DNA of 64,000 nt from Shewanella sp. Isolate13 (GTDB lineage Bacteria > Pseudomonadota > Gammaproteobacteria > Enterobacterales > Shewanellaceae): positions 46,233-110,232 of the forward strand of contig NZ_JAKEVD010000014.1 in NCBI RefSeq assembly GCF_022398325.1. The letters run 5' to 3'. The position numbers were made by a program, and so were the translations under genes. Shown in pieces: positions 24,967-33,867 of this stretch (its first letter is position 1; the number at the start of each line of letters is the position of its first letter). Below the pieces are notes generated by a model that was not told the origin of the DNA, searched no databases, and saw nothing but the letters and a program-made list of their open reading frames with translations.

Positions 24967-26264
24967 TACTTCTCCTGTGCTGTCACGGGGTTGTCTACAT
25001 CATCTCGCTGCTGGTGCTGTCGCAGCTCAACCTCATCTTGCGCCTGGTTATATTGGCTAATTTGATAGAAATCGGCCTGAGTGAAACCGTCCTGCCACAG
25101 CTCTGCGGGAATATGTTTGAAGCTATCTCTGAATTTGTCGCTAACAATCAGCTTCTGCTTCGCAATAGCATCGATATCGATCCCATGGGTAGCGTTACTC
25201 AAAGAGAGATGATGCGTCTGCTGAGACAACTCAAATATCTCCTCCACCTCACTCCACTTACTATGGGACTGAGCCATAGCTTTAGGCACTAGATAAGGCG
25301 ACTGCTGATCGCCTAACTTATAGTGGCGTTTGAGTAACATAAACTTGCTCGGCAATGGCTGCTGCGAGTCCCACCAGTGACCATCAGTCACATCAAAAAG
25401 TGCGTTAGTCTGCTTAATTGAAACTGGCTGTAACCAGTTAAGCGTGGCCGATAACCATTGGGTCATATGCTGGTTATACAGCTCTTTATTCATCGCCAAG
25501 TTATTGTTAATTAGCGCCAAGGCGATTTTTGCCCCCAGCATGTTGGAGTAGAGATCTTCTGGCGAATAGGCTGACACGGTTTCGGACCATGGCGCCCAGC
25601 TGCGATAGCCATGCCACTGGGCGATTTCATGGGCTTCGGCCATAAAGTAGGCCAGCCTTACCGAAATAGCAGCGGCGACCTCCCAGCGCTGCCTTGCGGT
25701 TAAGCTTGATATATCAAACTCACTGAGCTCTATGGTTCTCGGACCAATCTCATCTGGGAGCTTAATGGTTTGTAGCTCACCAAGCTTTGGGTAGATACGG
25801 TAAAACAGTGCGATGGCATTGTCGGCCGTGTCGCGCACATGGGCCAGATCGATAAAGCCCCCTTGTAGGGTATACATCTGGCCGTTATTTTCAGTACCGC
25901 GACTGCCATTTGGCGCATCTTTTTGATAGCTAAAGGTGCCCGCTTCATAGGCATGAGGCCCCACGCTATCGACGGCTAAGGTGTTGGCATAGCGGAAAAA
26001 AGGCACTGGAACGGGCCCTATCGTCACCTTTTGAGCGTTACCAAAGGCGCAGCAAGGGCGCACCGCCTTAGGGATCTGCACTAATGGCAGCTCTTGCAGC
26101 TCTATCGCGTGCAAAAGGTTTATGTCGGGTTCGTTGTCGAGAGCCGCGCCAATGGCAACCTCACTGGGCAAGGCTCGCACCTGCCAATCGCTACTACCAC
26201 AGCCACTCAGTACAAAAATAGCCATAGCCCCCACGGCGCCATGGCTGAATAAACGACTCATCAT
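24966..26264 (-). CDS. DUF4056-type lipoprotein
   Basis: The 432-residue protein has a lipoprotein signal with lipobox LSGC (Cys about residue 22). Family-like features are RPCCAFG near residue 70, the stretch GTENNGQMYTLQGGFIDLAH with HVRDTADNA, and the later AEAHEIAQWHGYRSW, where the His-Glu-His set could bind a metal. I assign DUF4056 from these motifs from memory, so moderately. It overlaps the hydrolase gene upstream by 4 bases and the Omp85 gene downstream by 1 base; the three must be co-translated. Function unknown; the company suggests outer-membrane lipid or envelope work. Confidence 0.7.
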   Translation of the reverse strand: MMSRLFSHGAVGAMAIFVLSGCGSSDWQVRALPSEVAIGAALDNEPDINLLHAIELQELPLVQIPKAVRPCCAFGNAQKVTIGPVPVPFFRYANTLAVDSVGPHAYEAGTFSYQKDAPNGSRGTENNGQMYTLQGGFIDLAHVRDTADNAIALFYRIYPKLGELQTIKLPDEIGPRTIELSEFDISSLTARQRWEVAAAISVRLAYFMAEAHEIAQWHGYRSWAPWSETVSAYSPEDLYSNMLGAKIALALINNNLAMNKELYNQHMTQWLSATLNWLQPVSIKQTNALFDVTDGHWWDSQQPLPSKFMLLKRHYKLGDQQSPYLVPKAMAQSHSKWSEVEEIFELSQQTHHLSLSNATHGIDIDAIAKQKLIVSDKFRDSFKHIPAELWQDGFTQADFYQISQYNQAQDEVELRQHQQRDDVDNPVTAQEK

Positions 26265-27169
26265 TGTACAAATGCCTTAATGGTTTGACTGACAATCTCA
26301 GGATAGTCGTTGCTGATCCCATGAGCCCCTTGTGGAATGACCACGATAGGTGCCGTCAGGTAATCGGCGAGTTGCACACCCGATGCTAGCGGAAAGACCT
26401 TGTCATTCTCCCCCCAGATCAACACGCTAGGAGGTAGGGAGTCGACCACTATATTGGCAGCGATTCGATCTCTGTCTGCGGGAAGTCCCTCGATAAGCAT
26501 TCGCTTCTCGTCGAGATAACCCGCAAAGTATTTGTCATAAATACTCGAGTCGATAAAACCCGGGTACCAAGGAAAATCGACGAAGGTGGCATCGAGTAAG
26601 CGTCGCATCTGTTTTGCTGTTTCAGGCACAAAAATCTCACTAGGATCATCGACCTCAAAACGTTGATTCATCTGCAGCAAATCATTGTCAGAAAACAGCA
26701 CTCCGGGGCTTGCCAGCAATACCGCTTTCTCGACCTTAGGCTCATTAATCATCAGATCAAAAGTAACAAAACCGCCATAGGAGATTCCAACCACATTCAC
26801 CTTTTCCAGCTGCAACGCTTGGATCAACTGCATTACCGCCTGCGACTGAGTCGCTAAACTTGGGGTAGCCTGACTCACAGACTCTCCAAACCAGGCGAGA
26901 TCGGGGGCAATAACTCGGTAGTCTTGACTGAGCTCCAGCATCACCTGCTGCCAACTGGTTACTGCAGTACCACCAAAGCCGTGGATAAGCAGCACAGCCT
27001 TACCTTGTCCCGCCTGCCAATAATTAAGTTCACCGCCCTCTTGCAGAACCAGCTTATGCTGCTCAAACCCTGCTGTTTGCAACTGCTGTTTCTCTCGAGA
27101 GTCGATAATATCGACCGCGGAGCAGCCGCTCAGAAATAACGTCAAAAGTAATAGGTAAATATGGCGCAT
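26261..27169 (-). CDS. Alpha/beta-hydrolase lipoprotein
   Basis: The 302-residue protein has a lipoprotein signal (LSGC) followed by an alpha/beta-hydrolase domain. Visible are the oxyanion HGFGGTAVTSW, nucleophile Ser in VGISYGGF, acid in WGENDKVFPL and the catalytic His in PQGAHGISN. It is thus an esterase- or lipase-like enzyme tethered in the envelope. It ends 4 bases inside the DUF4056 gene and starts 32 bp after the upstream barrel gene. The substrate cannot be told; lipids or acylated compounds are likely given the operon. Confidence 0.85.
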   Translation of the reverse strand: MRHIYLLLLTLFLSGCSAVDIIDSREKQQLQTAGFEQHKLVLQEGGELNYWQAGQGKAVLLIHGFGGTAVTSWQQVMLELSQDYRVIAPDLAWFGESVSQATPSLATQSQAVMQLIQALQLEKVNVVGISYGGFVTFDLMINEPKVEKAVLLASPGVLFSDNDLLQMNQRFEVDDPSEIFVPETAKQMRRLLDATFVDFPWYPGFIDSSIYDKYFAGYLDEKRMLIEGLPADRDRIAANIVVDSLPPSVLIWGENDKVFPLASGVQLADYLTAPIVVIPQGAHGISNDYPEIVSQTIKAFVQ

Positions 27170-27201
27170 ATTCTCCCCTAAGATTCTGTATAAGTTGTCA
27201 G

Positions 27202-28113
27202 TTAAAATCTGTATCCTAGCCCCATCATGAAGCTGTTACGGGTACCGACACCGAACTCCATTAACAGATCAATATTCTTGGTGATCCCAACCTGACTACC
27301 AATGAGACCGTTCCACTTATCTTCAAGGTGCTGATTGACCTCAAACTTGGCATTACCAACTGGAATACCGATATCCCGTAGATAGCCGCTGAAGGTCTGC
27401 TCCACGTTTTGGTACATGGCACCAACCCAGAGTTGCACGTCATGATTGTTGTACTTGGTGCGATAGCCCACACGCGGCGACACCACAATAGAGCTGATCT
27501 CACCATCGAGAATATTCAGACGCGTGTTGGTGTAGTTCACATCCAGTAAGGCAAACCAATTGTCGATACCCCCAACGATCGTGCCACCCACACCATAGGT
27601 GGTGCCCTTAAAGTCCAATACAAAGTCGAATGCCGGACTGGTAGCGGTGCAAGGGTTGAACTTGCAATAAAGTGGTGGCAATAGCTCGGTTAAGTCAGCC
27701 TCTAATTTTACGTTTGCAACACTGCTGCCCTTGGTATGACCGATGACACCGTAGAGGTTTAAGAAGGGCAGCACCCACATATCGCCTCTTAGGGTCAGGG
27801 TTTCAGAGGTCTGTTTAGCCTTGCTGCCTTTGATGCTTAAAATGTCATCTAAACCACCCAGCCCCGAGAAGCCTACCGAGTCGACCACGAGAGGCTGATC
27901 CATACTCATGTAGTTCAACGTAAAGCCATATGGCTTTGGCAACTCATGACCTAAATCGATCGCTTCCTGTGCCCAAATTGGAAAGGTTCTATCGTAACGT
28001 GCTTGTTGCGGCTCTCGCTCGATCGACTCAGATTCAAATTCCGATTCAGCCTGAACAGGAGACAAGAAAAACAGCAGCGAAAGTGCTGTCAAAATAGATG
28101 TAATTTTAAGCAT
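27202..28113 (-). CDS. Outer-membrane beta-barrel protein, first gene of envelope operon
   Basis: The 303-residue protein has a signal peptide (cleavage near VQA-ESE), an acidic start and beta strands ending in Phe (MGLGYRF), as expected of an outer-membrane barrel. A loop contains YCKFNPC, a likely disulfide. I do not recognise the family with certainty; the layout resembles small transport or lipid-linked barrels. It heads the operon barrel - hydrolase - DUF4056 - Omp85, with its promoter in the 257-bp gap to the next upstream gene. Confidence 0.68.
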   Translation of the reverse strand: MLKITSILTALSLLFFLSPVQAESEFESESIEREPQQARYDRTFPIWAQEAIDLGHELPKPYGFTLNYMSMDQPLVVDSVGFSGLGGLDDILSIKGSKAKQTSETLTLRGDMWVLPFLNLYGVIGHTKGSSVANVKLEADLTELLPPLYCKFNPCTATSPAFDFVLDFKGTTYGVGGTIVGGIDNWFALLDVNYTNTRLNILDGEISSIVVSPRVGYRTKYNNHDVQLWVGAMYQNVEQTFSGYLRDIGIPVGNAKFEVNQHLEDKWNGLIGSQVGITKNIDLLMEFGVGTRNSFMMGLGYRF

Positions 28114-28369
28114 GTATAGATTGAACCTTAAAAATAAAAGATTTGATGTCGACTATCTAAAGAGAGTTTATCGCTGAACACACTGGCAGGAGATAAATAA
28201 CTTATGGTTAATTATTACCCACCAAGCTGAATTCAATCTGAAACAGACTCTGGCAACAGCACGAATTAGAGTAAATACTCAAAAAAGATCATAACCTGTT
28301 CGCCAACTAAAGACTAATCGAGAGGTTAACCTGAGAAAATTTTCCGCAAACACAGCGCGAAAGAACCTG

Positions 28370-29713
28370 CTAATCGTCGGCTAAATGGGAAAAATCCCCC
28401 CCATGTTCCGAATCGACTAAGGTAAATGTTTTAGGGCTGATCTGCCGCTGCAACACGATATCCACCATGGTGGTTTGGTCAGCTTGCAGTAACACTTGCA
28501 CCTGTTCCCCACCGGAATGAAACTCGCCACTACGGTAATAACAGACGCCGTTATTTGGCCTAGGATCGACACGAAGACCTATCTTTCCCTCACTCACCTT
28601 GGCTAACTTATTCGCATCGAAATAGAAGGTAACCACGTGGTTATTGCTATGGTTGCGCTGCTTATCCAGCATAAAACCTTTAGCAAACTGACCGGGAACG
28701 AACTCGGCGCCCGAGAGCAAGATGATATCGAAATCCTCTACTGCCAGCCCAGTATCATCGATGACTCGCACCACCAGCATACAGGTACGCTGCTTGCGCT
28801 TAACTGAATGACTCTCTGCCATCTGCTGGCACAGCCTTTGATATTGCAGTGGCTCAGTGACCTTTAAGCATTGAAGGATGCGCTGCACGACTGGTTTCTT
28901 CGCGGCGTTTTTGCTTGTCACCGAGCCCATAATGCCCTTCCTGTTTCCACTATGGCTGGCATTATTGATCACTTCGAAGGCGGTTTGCTGTCTAGGGGTG
29001 GAGTGGTTAGTTAACTGCAGTGCTGAGATCCTGCGGCCATCGAAGCTGGTGCGGGAGTGCGCCGTTTGCTCTAACAGCAGATGACTAAAGTTCAGGTTCG
29101 CCGAGGCTACCCTCACCACACCGTCAGACCCTTTCTCTGCAGTATAGCTATTGAGGTAATCATAAAATTGGCTGTCTATCGCCTCTCCCGTTAAAACAAA
29201 CGGCAAGGGTCCTTCGAGGGTAAACTCTTTAAGCCAGTGCAGGTTTAGCTGATGCTGCCCATCGCTACCAAGCTCTAACCAATCCAAGATCCGCTGACCC
29301 GGCTCAACACCTGAGAAAAAGCTGTTAATGCGCCCCACTCTCGACTTACCTAGTTGAGCCAGCGCTGAGCCATGGTTTGCCGGGGCAAGCATAATTAAGT
29401 GCGTTAGTGGACAGTCGCTAATCTTGTCTGCGCCGAAAAACATCTGCAGCCACTGACGCATCACAGGTGCGCCAGTGGAGTGGGTGATCACTGCAAATGG
29501 CTTATCCCCAAGCAGATCGACTCGCGCATCATTAAAGGCTTTGGCGATATCACTCAAGCGAACTTCATCATCGAAGCTAATATAGCGCCCTAGATGAATA
29601 TGGCGAATAGAGAGGGCTACCTCGGGATCCATCAGCTTAACGATCGCTTGGGGCAGCTGAGCATAAGTGTCTGTATTGGTAACACTCCATCCATGAACAA
29701 AGACCAATTCCAT
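28370..29713 (-). CDS. Alpha/beta-hydrolase, lipase/phospholipase-like
   Basis: The protein (448 residues from the chosen start) begins directly with the hydrolase core MELVFVHGWSV, so it has no signal peptide. The nucleophile lies in VITHSTGAPV, and MLAPANHGSALAQLGKSR is typical of lipases that open on a lid. A C-terminal part of about 200 residues is mostly beta and of unknown role. I start at 29713, where GAGG lies a few bases upstream, rather than at the longer TTG start at 29752. Cytoplasmic lipases with extra domains are known as secretion-system effectors, but no such system is near. A separate transcript from the envelope operon. Confidence 0.75.
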   Translation of the reverse strand: MELVFVHGWSVTNTDTYAQLPQAIVKLMDPEVALSIRHIHLGRYISFDDEVRLSDIAKAFNDARVDLLGDKPFAVITHSTGAPVMRQWLQMFFGADKISDCPLTHLIMLAPANHGSALAQLGKSRVGRINSFFSGVEPGQRILDWLELGSDGQHQLNLHWLKEFTLEGPLPFVLTGEAIDSQFYDYLNSYTAEKGSDGVVRVASANLNFSHLLLEQTAHSRTSFDGRRISALQLTNHSTPRQQTAFEVINNASHSGNRKGIMGSVTSKNAAKKPVVQRILQCLKVTEPLQYQRLCQQMAESHSVKRKQRTCMLVVRVIDDTGLAVEDFDIILLSGAEFVPGQFAKGFMLDKQRNHSNNHVVTFYFDANKLAKVSEGKIGLRVDPRPNNGVCYYRSGEFHSGGEQVQVLLQADQTTMVDIVLQRQISPKTFTLVDSEHGGDFSHLADD

Positions 29714-29954
29714 CATCACCTCGACAGCGAGCAACTTACCATTTGATGACAAATCGCTTCGACTTATTTATATAGTACAAATCACCTAATCAATAACTTT
29801 CAACAGCTTAGCAAATAGTGTTTAGTATCTATATAGCAAAATACTCAACATCAGCGATCGTTAATATCATTCAGTTATTATTCAGCTAGTCCCCCCTATG
29901 ATGTCTCCAACGAAACGCAAGACCTAAACAATTTTACTAGTGTGGGAGCACAGC

Positions 29955-30575
29955 ATGAAAACTAAATCACTTATCTTAGCATCTGTAATGGCAACGGCAA
30001 TCTCGGCACCAACTATGGCTGCAGACTGGTTCATTGGTGGCGGTGTTGGCGCACAGCAAAACACTTATAAAGGGTCTTACGAGCCTGAACTACAAAACCC
30101 AATTGAGGGCGGCTCTCAGACTCAGCATCTAAAAGAGACCGAAAATAACGTTATCTATGAAGTGAGAGCTGGTGTTTATCTAAATGATGCTAACCGTGTT
30201 TACGGTACGTACTCTTACAACTCAGATGACTTTAGCCGTCAGCAAAGCTTCTTAATGTCTTATGACTACCTAGTGGGTCTAGGCGACAGCAACAAACTTA
30301 ACTGGTTTATTGGTGCGACTGCGGGTATGAACCACATCAGCCCAGAAGCCAGCACACTAGACTCAAAAAACCGCTTCGTCTGGGGTGGTCAAACGGGTCT
30401 AATGTATAAGATTAACGACAAGGTGAGCACCGAAATTGGCTACCGCTACCTTAAGCAAGATTATGATGTAAGTGCACCAGGCCCAACACCATACAGCGGC
30501 GCTGTTGTTGGCTCAGAAAGCGCATCACTAAACGATAGCCAGCAGCTTTACCTATCTGTTGACTACCGCTTCTAA
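29955..30575 (+). CDS. Small outer-membrane beta-barrel protein
   Basis: The 206-residue protein has a signal peptide (cleavage at MAA-DWF) and an eight-strand-like barrel, starting WFIGGGVGAQQNTYKG and ending LYLSVDYRF; the TEIGYRYLKQDYD strand is common in OmpA-like and OmpW-like barrels. There is no C-terminal peptidoglycan-binding domain. GGGAG lies 7 bases before the ATG at 29955, so the GTG at 29940 is rejected. Single gene with strong terminator. Role probably structural or adhesion; not known. Confidence 0.78.
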   Translation: MKTKSLILASVMATAISAPTMAADWFIGGGVGAQQNTYKGSYEPELQNPIEGGSQTQHLKETENNVIYEVRAGVYLNDANRVYGTYSYNSDDFSRQQSFLMSYDYLVGLGDSNKLNWFIGATAGMNHISPEASTLDSKNRFVWGGQTGLMYKINDKVSTEIGYRYLKQDYDVSAPGPTPYSGAVVGSESASLNDSQQLYLSVDYRF

Positions 30576-30605
30576 GCGAATCGCTTTTAAGAGAAACGGT
30601 TAAAA

Positions 30606-30644
30606 CAATAAAGCCGCCAACTCATTGAGTTGGCGGCTTTATTG
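30606..30644. terminator. Bidirectional terminator
   Basis: CAATAAAGCCGCCAACTCA (30606-30624) pairs perfectly over 19 bp with the sequence at 30626-30644 with only one base between the arms. It separates the barrel gene from the convergent antiporter gene. Confidence 0.85.
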
Positions 30645-30670
30645 CTTCTATCGCTGCAGCGATTGCTCGG

Positions 30671-32140
30671 CTAACCGTGTGTGCGAGTATAACGCTTATG
30701 GTAAGCAGCCAACATGGTGACTGCTGCTGCAATAACCACTAACCATGCCAAGAGTGTGGCAACACCTAAGTTAATCAACTGGAAACCGATGAGTGAACTC
30801 AAGGCGGCGATAATAGCAAAGGGCAACTGGGTGATGACGTGATCATGGGGCGCGCAGCCAGAGCTAGTGGCGCTGATCACACTGGTGTCGGATATGGGGG
30901 AGCAATGATCGCCAAATACGGAGCCGGCCATTACCGCACTCAACGCGGGTAATAACAGTTGAGGCTCGACCGTTAAGGCGACTTCTGCGCCAATCGGGAT
31001 CATAATGGCGAATGTGCCCCAACTCGATCCCGTAGTGAAAGCCATAATGGCGCACAGTAAAAATGTGCCTGAGACCAGCATCTGTTTTGATAAAAACAGC
31101 TCGGCCCAACCAGCCAATAACTTGGCAACCCCGAGATCGCTAATCACCGCGCCTATCATCCAAGTAAATAGCAAAATCGCGATGGCGAAGCCGATACTAC
31201 GCACCCCAGAAGCCAGATCGCCCAACAACAAGCGCACACTACGACCACCGAACTTGAGCATAAAAATGGCCAACAAGGTTGCCAGCAAGCAGGCATTACG
31301 CATTGCCGTACCGATATCGGCCGCAGCAATCCAATCACTTAAGCTATCACCCTGTGCATTGCTGGCTCCAGAGTACAAGGTCAAACCGATAGAGGCTATA
31401 AGTAGCGTCGCCATAGGCAAGCCTAATAGCCAAGGGTTGCCAGCATCGACATCCTCACTGTTTTGCTCGAAAGCGAAATCAGAATGAAAGCCGATACCAA
31501 ACCAAGCGATTAACAAAGAAAGCAGCACCACAGTTATCGCATAAAAGTTTATCTTGGCCATTTCGACAAACGACTCTAGTGGCGTGAGAGGTAATAGACT
31601 GATGCCCGCCAGAATGGCCATCACATAGGGTCCCCAGCTAGAGAAAGGCAACAACGCACATAGCGGAGAAGCATTCGAGTCGACTAGATAGGCAATCTGT
31701 TCCCGAGGCACCTTGTATCTCTGGCTAAGAGGCTGGCAAACATGACCGACTGCCAAACAGCTAAAGATGCCATCGATAAATACTACCCACCCCAGTAGCA
31801 CGATACCTATCCGAGCCTGACGGCCGCTCTTTATTCTGTGATATAACCAATCGGCAAACTGCTTTACCGCACCTCCCCGCGCTAACAGCTGGGTCATCAT
31901 CCCCAGCAGCATCATGGCCGCCAATACATTCAAGTGCCAAGCTTGCCATTGACCATCACGGTAGAATTGTAGCCAAGCACGATCGGCCATATATGAGGCT
32001 GATTGAACCAAACTAAAATCCGATAAGATCAGTGCACCAGAGACAATTCCAATGCCCAAGGCCACTAAGGTCTTGCGGAGTAAAAGGGCCAAAGTCAGTG
32101 TTAGCAGCAGCGGAACGAGGACGAGGAAATTGCTGGTCAT
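30671..32140 (-). CDS. NhaC-family Na+/H+ antiporter
   Basis: The 489-residue inner-membrane protein has about 12 hydrophobic helices. Signature stretches of the NhaC family are TGSSWGTFAIMIPIGAEV and GDHCSPISDTSVISATSSG, the latter with Asp-His and Asp-Thr residues in the ion path. It should exchange Na+ for H+ to control cytoplasmic pH or sodium in sea water. I prefer the ATG at 32140; a GTG two codons earlier is possible. It is a single gene, convergent with the barrel gene upstream in the window. Confidence 0.87.
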   Translation of the reverse strand: MTSNFLVLVPLLLTLTLALLLRKTLVALGIGIVSGALILSDFSLVQSASYMADRAWLQFYRDGQWQAWHLNVLAAMMLLGMMTQLLARGGAVKQFADWLYHRIKSGRQARIGIVLLGWVVFIDGIFSCLAVGHVCQPLSQRYKVPREQIAYLVDSNASPLCALLPFSSWGPYVMAILAGISLLPLTPLESFVEMAKINFYAITVVLLSLLIAWFGIGFHSDFAFEQNSEDVDAGNPWLLGLPMATLLIASIGLTLYSGASNAQGDSLSDWIAAADIGTAMRNACLLATLLAIFMLKFGGRSVRLLLGDLASGVRSIGFAIAILLFTWMIGAVISDLGVAKLLAGWAELFLSKQMLVSGTFLLCAIMAFTTGSSWGTFAIMIPIGAEVALTVEPQLLLPALSAVMAGSVFGDHCSPISDTSVISATSSGCAPHDHVITQLPFAIIAALSSLIGFQLINLGVATLLAWLVVIAAAVTMLAAYHKRYTRTHG

Positions 32141-32320
32141 GGCCACGATTCAATAAGAAATAATTAGAAGAATACTAACGACTTAGCAACAAGTGCAAAA
32201 AAAAACTATTTTTAACAAATTTATCGGCTATTTTTTCTTCATTTAGCATAATTAACTATTCACCAATACCGCGTCGCTGCTAGAATCGGAGCTATCATCT
32301 CGCTATCAAAGGGACTCGCC

Positions 32321-32524
32321 ATGAGCCTAGAACTATTATCGAAATTGGAAACAAAAATCCAAGCCGCACTGGAAACTATCGAGCTACTAAAAATGGAGCT
32401 TGAGGAAGAGAAGCAGACTAGCAGCAGTCTGTCTGAGCAGAACCAACAGCTACAGCAGGAACTTAACTCTTGGAATGAGAAAGTGACTGGTCTAGTTGGT
32501 CTACTCAACGAAGAAGTAAACTAA
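32321..32524 (+). CDS. zapB: Cell-division protein ZapB
   Basis: The 67-residue protein is almost entirely a coiled coil beginning [20 protein letters not shown], which matches ZapB of enteric bacteria ([20 protein letters not shown]). ZapB joins the Z ring through ZapA and links it to the Ter region. It is slightly shorter than the E. coli protein (81 residues). Single gene with a promoter in the gap after the antiporter gene; the next gene is convergent. Confidence 0.9.
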   Translation: MSLELLSKLETKIQAALETIELLKMELEEEKQTSSSLSEQNQQLQQELNSWNEKVTGLVGLLNEEVN

Positions 32525-32538
32525 TAAATTATCAAACG

Positions 32539-32751
32539 CTATGCAGTTTGCATCTCGTTATTCTGAGACTCAATTAACTCATTGAGCTCTAAAATAGCCT
32601 GCTTAACTTTAGGCAGGCTTTTTCTTGGCAGTAAAAACCTCCCCTTATCAAACTCTAGTCGACCTAGATCTTTAACCCAGATCACCCCAGACAAAAAAAT
32701 TCGCGCGTGTTTAACAATCAGTTTGGGTGCATAGACAGGAAAAACTCTCAT
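32539..32751 (-). CDS. YtfK-like DUF1107 protein
   Basis: The 70-residue protein shows the DUF1107 pattern: a start MRVFPVYAPKLIVKHARI, then IWVKDLGRLEFDKGRFLLP and a C-terminal helix. It matches E. coli YtfK (YIKDVGAFEFDKGKILIP). YtfK stimulates (p)ppGpp accumulation through SpoT under phosphate or fatty-acid starvation; whether this divergent member does so is inferred. It converges on zapB with 14 bp between the stop codons. Confidence 0.8.
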   Translation of the reverse strand: MRVFPVYAPKLIVKHARIFLSGVIWVKDLGRLEFDKGRFLLPRKSLPKVKQAILELNELIESQNNEMQTA

Positions 32752-33087
32752 AATACCTCCCGATAGCGGCTTCGCTTGTTGTTATTTATTTTTGTTGGAC
32801 ATGTTTTGTACCACGAGAGTTGCATTTTTTTTAGCAAATAAATGTAAAAGTTTTAATCAAATTGCACATAAAAGAAGAATCCCTATGGCAATCAAATGCA
32901 TAACTAAAATGGACAATCGCTATTTTTTTCAAACCTGAACTTTCAAGAAAACAGCGCATAACTCTCTATGACAAGATGCCAGACACAACTCCCTTCCTAC
33001 GCAATCCCTGCGTTCAGGGATAAGTACTTCCGTGTACAAATACCAAGGCTACCCGTCCATGGGCCTTGGCATAAGTGTTCCAGACAC
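32752..33087. other. Intergenic region with hairpin-rich repeat
   Basis: There is no open frame in this 336-bp stretch. The left part (to 32970) is plain AT-rich DNA. The right part holds ATCCCTG-CGTT-CAGGGAT (33004-33021) and CCAAGGC/GCCTTGG (33043-33069), bounded by CCAGACAC copies. Word choice (CATCCCTGN, ACTTCCGT) resembles the repeat family at 3210-3621, so it may be a distant member. Confidence 0.5.
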
Positions 33088-33115
33088 AAAAAAGGAGCCT
33101 ATAGGCTCCTTTTTT
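33088..33115. terminator. Terminator after dsbA
   Basis: AAAAAAGGAGCC and GGCTCCTTTTTT (33088-33115) form a perfect 12-bp stem with a TATA loop, ending dsbA transcription on the minus strand. Confidence 0.85.
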
Positions 33116-33130
33116 AGCTATCGCTATAGA

Positions 33131-33742
33131 TTACTTCTGCGTTGCTAGGTAATAAGCGATATCCAGTAGTTCTTGGTAAGACTTGATAGCCCCCGTCTCA
33201 ACGCGGTACTTACCATTAACCACCAATGCTGGTACGCCTGCAATCTTGGCATTTTCAGTATCACGCTTCATCTTAGACATCTGTGCGTTAACCATAAATG
33301 ACTTAGCTGCCGCGTCGAATGCCTTAGGATCTACACCGTTAACAACGAAAAGCGCCTTGATATCGTCAAGACTGGTGAAGTGCTGTTTCTTATCTTGAAT
33401 AGCAGAGAACAGCGCATGCTCCATCTTCTCTTCAATCTTTAACTGGTGTGCGATAGCAAACGCGCGAGACATCTCTACGCCCATCTCACGACCGATAAAC
33501 TCAACGTGGTTTTGCTTAAACGTTACCCCATCAGGAAGTGTCGCTTTGATCTTAGGCACCTGCTCTTTAGCAAAGGTGTAGCAGTGTGGGCAGTAGAAAG
33601 AGAAGAACTCAGCAATCTCTGGCTTAGCCGTACCTGGGCCTTCGTTAATAACGGTGTAATGTACGCCTTCTTCGTATTGAGCCGCCATTGCAGCCATAGG
33701 CGCCATCAATAGTGCAAATGCAACTAATAAAGCTTTTTTCAT
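33131..33742 (-). CDS. dsbA: Periplasmic thiol oxidase DsbA
   Basis: DsbA introduces disulfides into exported proteins. The 203-residue precursor has a signal peptide (cleavage at MAA-QYE), the active site CPHC (residues 51-54) after FFSFY, and the cis-Pro loop GVPALVV. Its length and arrangement are those of enteric DsbA. It directly follows srkA on the same strand (125 bp apart), the conserved yihE-dsbA order. Disulfide formation here also bears on the Cys pairs of the CSS-motif and porin proteins in the window. Confidence 0.95.
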   Translation of the reverse strand: MKKALLVAFALLMAPMAAMAAQYEEGVHYTVINEGPGTAKPEIAEFFSFYCPHCYTFAKEQVPKIKATLPDGVTFKQNHVEFIGREMGVEMSRAFAIAHQLKIEEKMEHALFSAIQDKKQHFTSLDDIKALFVVNGVDPKAFDAAAKSFMVNAQMSKMKRDTENAKIAGVPALVVNGKYRVETGAIKSYQELLDIAYYLATQK

Positions 33743-33867
33743 CTAACTTCCCCTCGATGCAAATCGTGCATCACGCTAATAATTTGGATATAACATAATG
33801 TGCTTTGGAGTTGACCTCAAGCGCAAAAGTTCATTTTACTGTTACAAAATAAGTGCCTTCAGTGATT

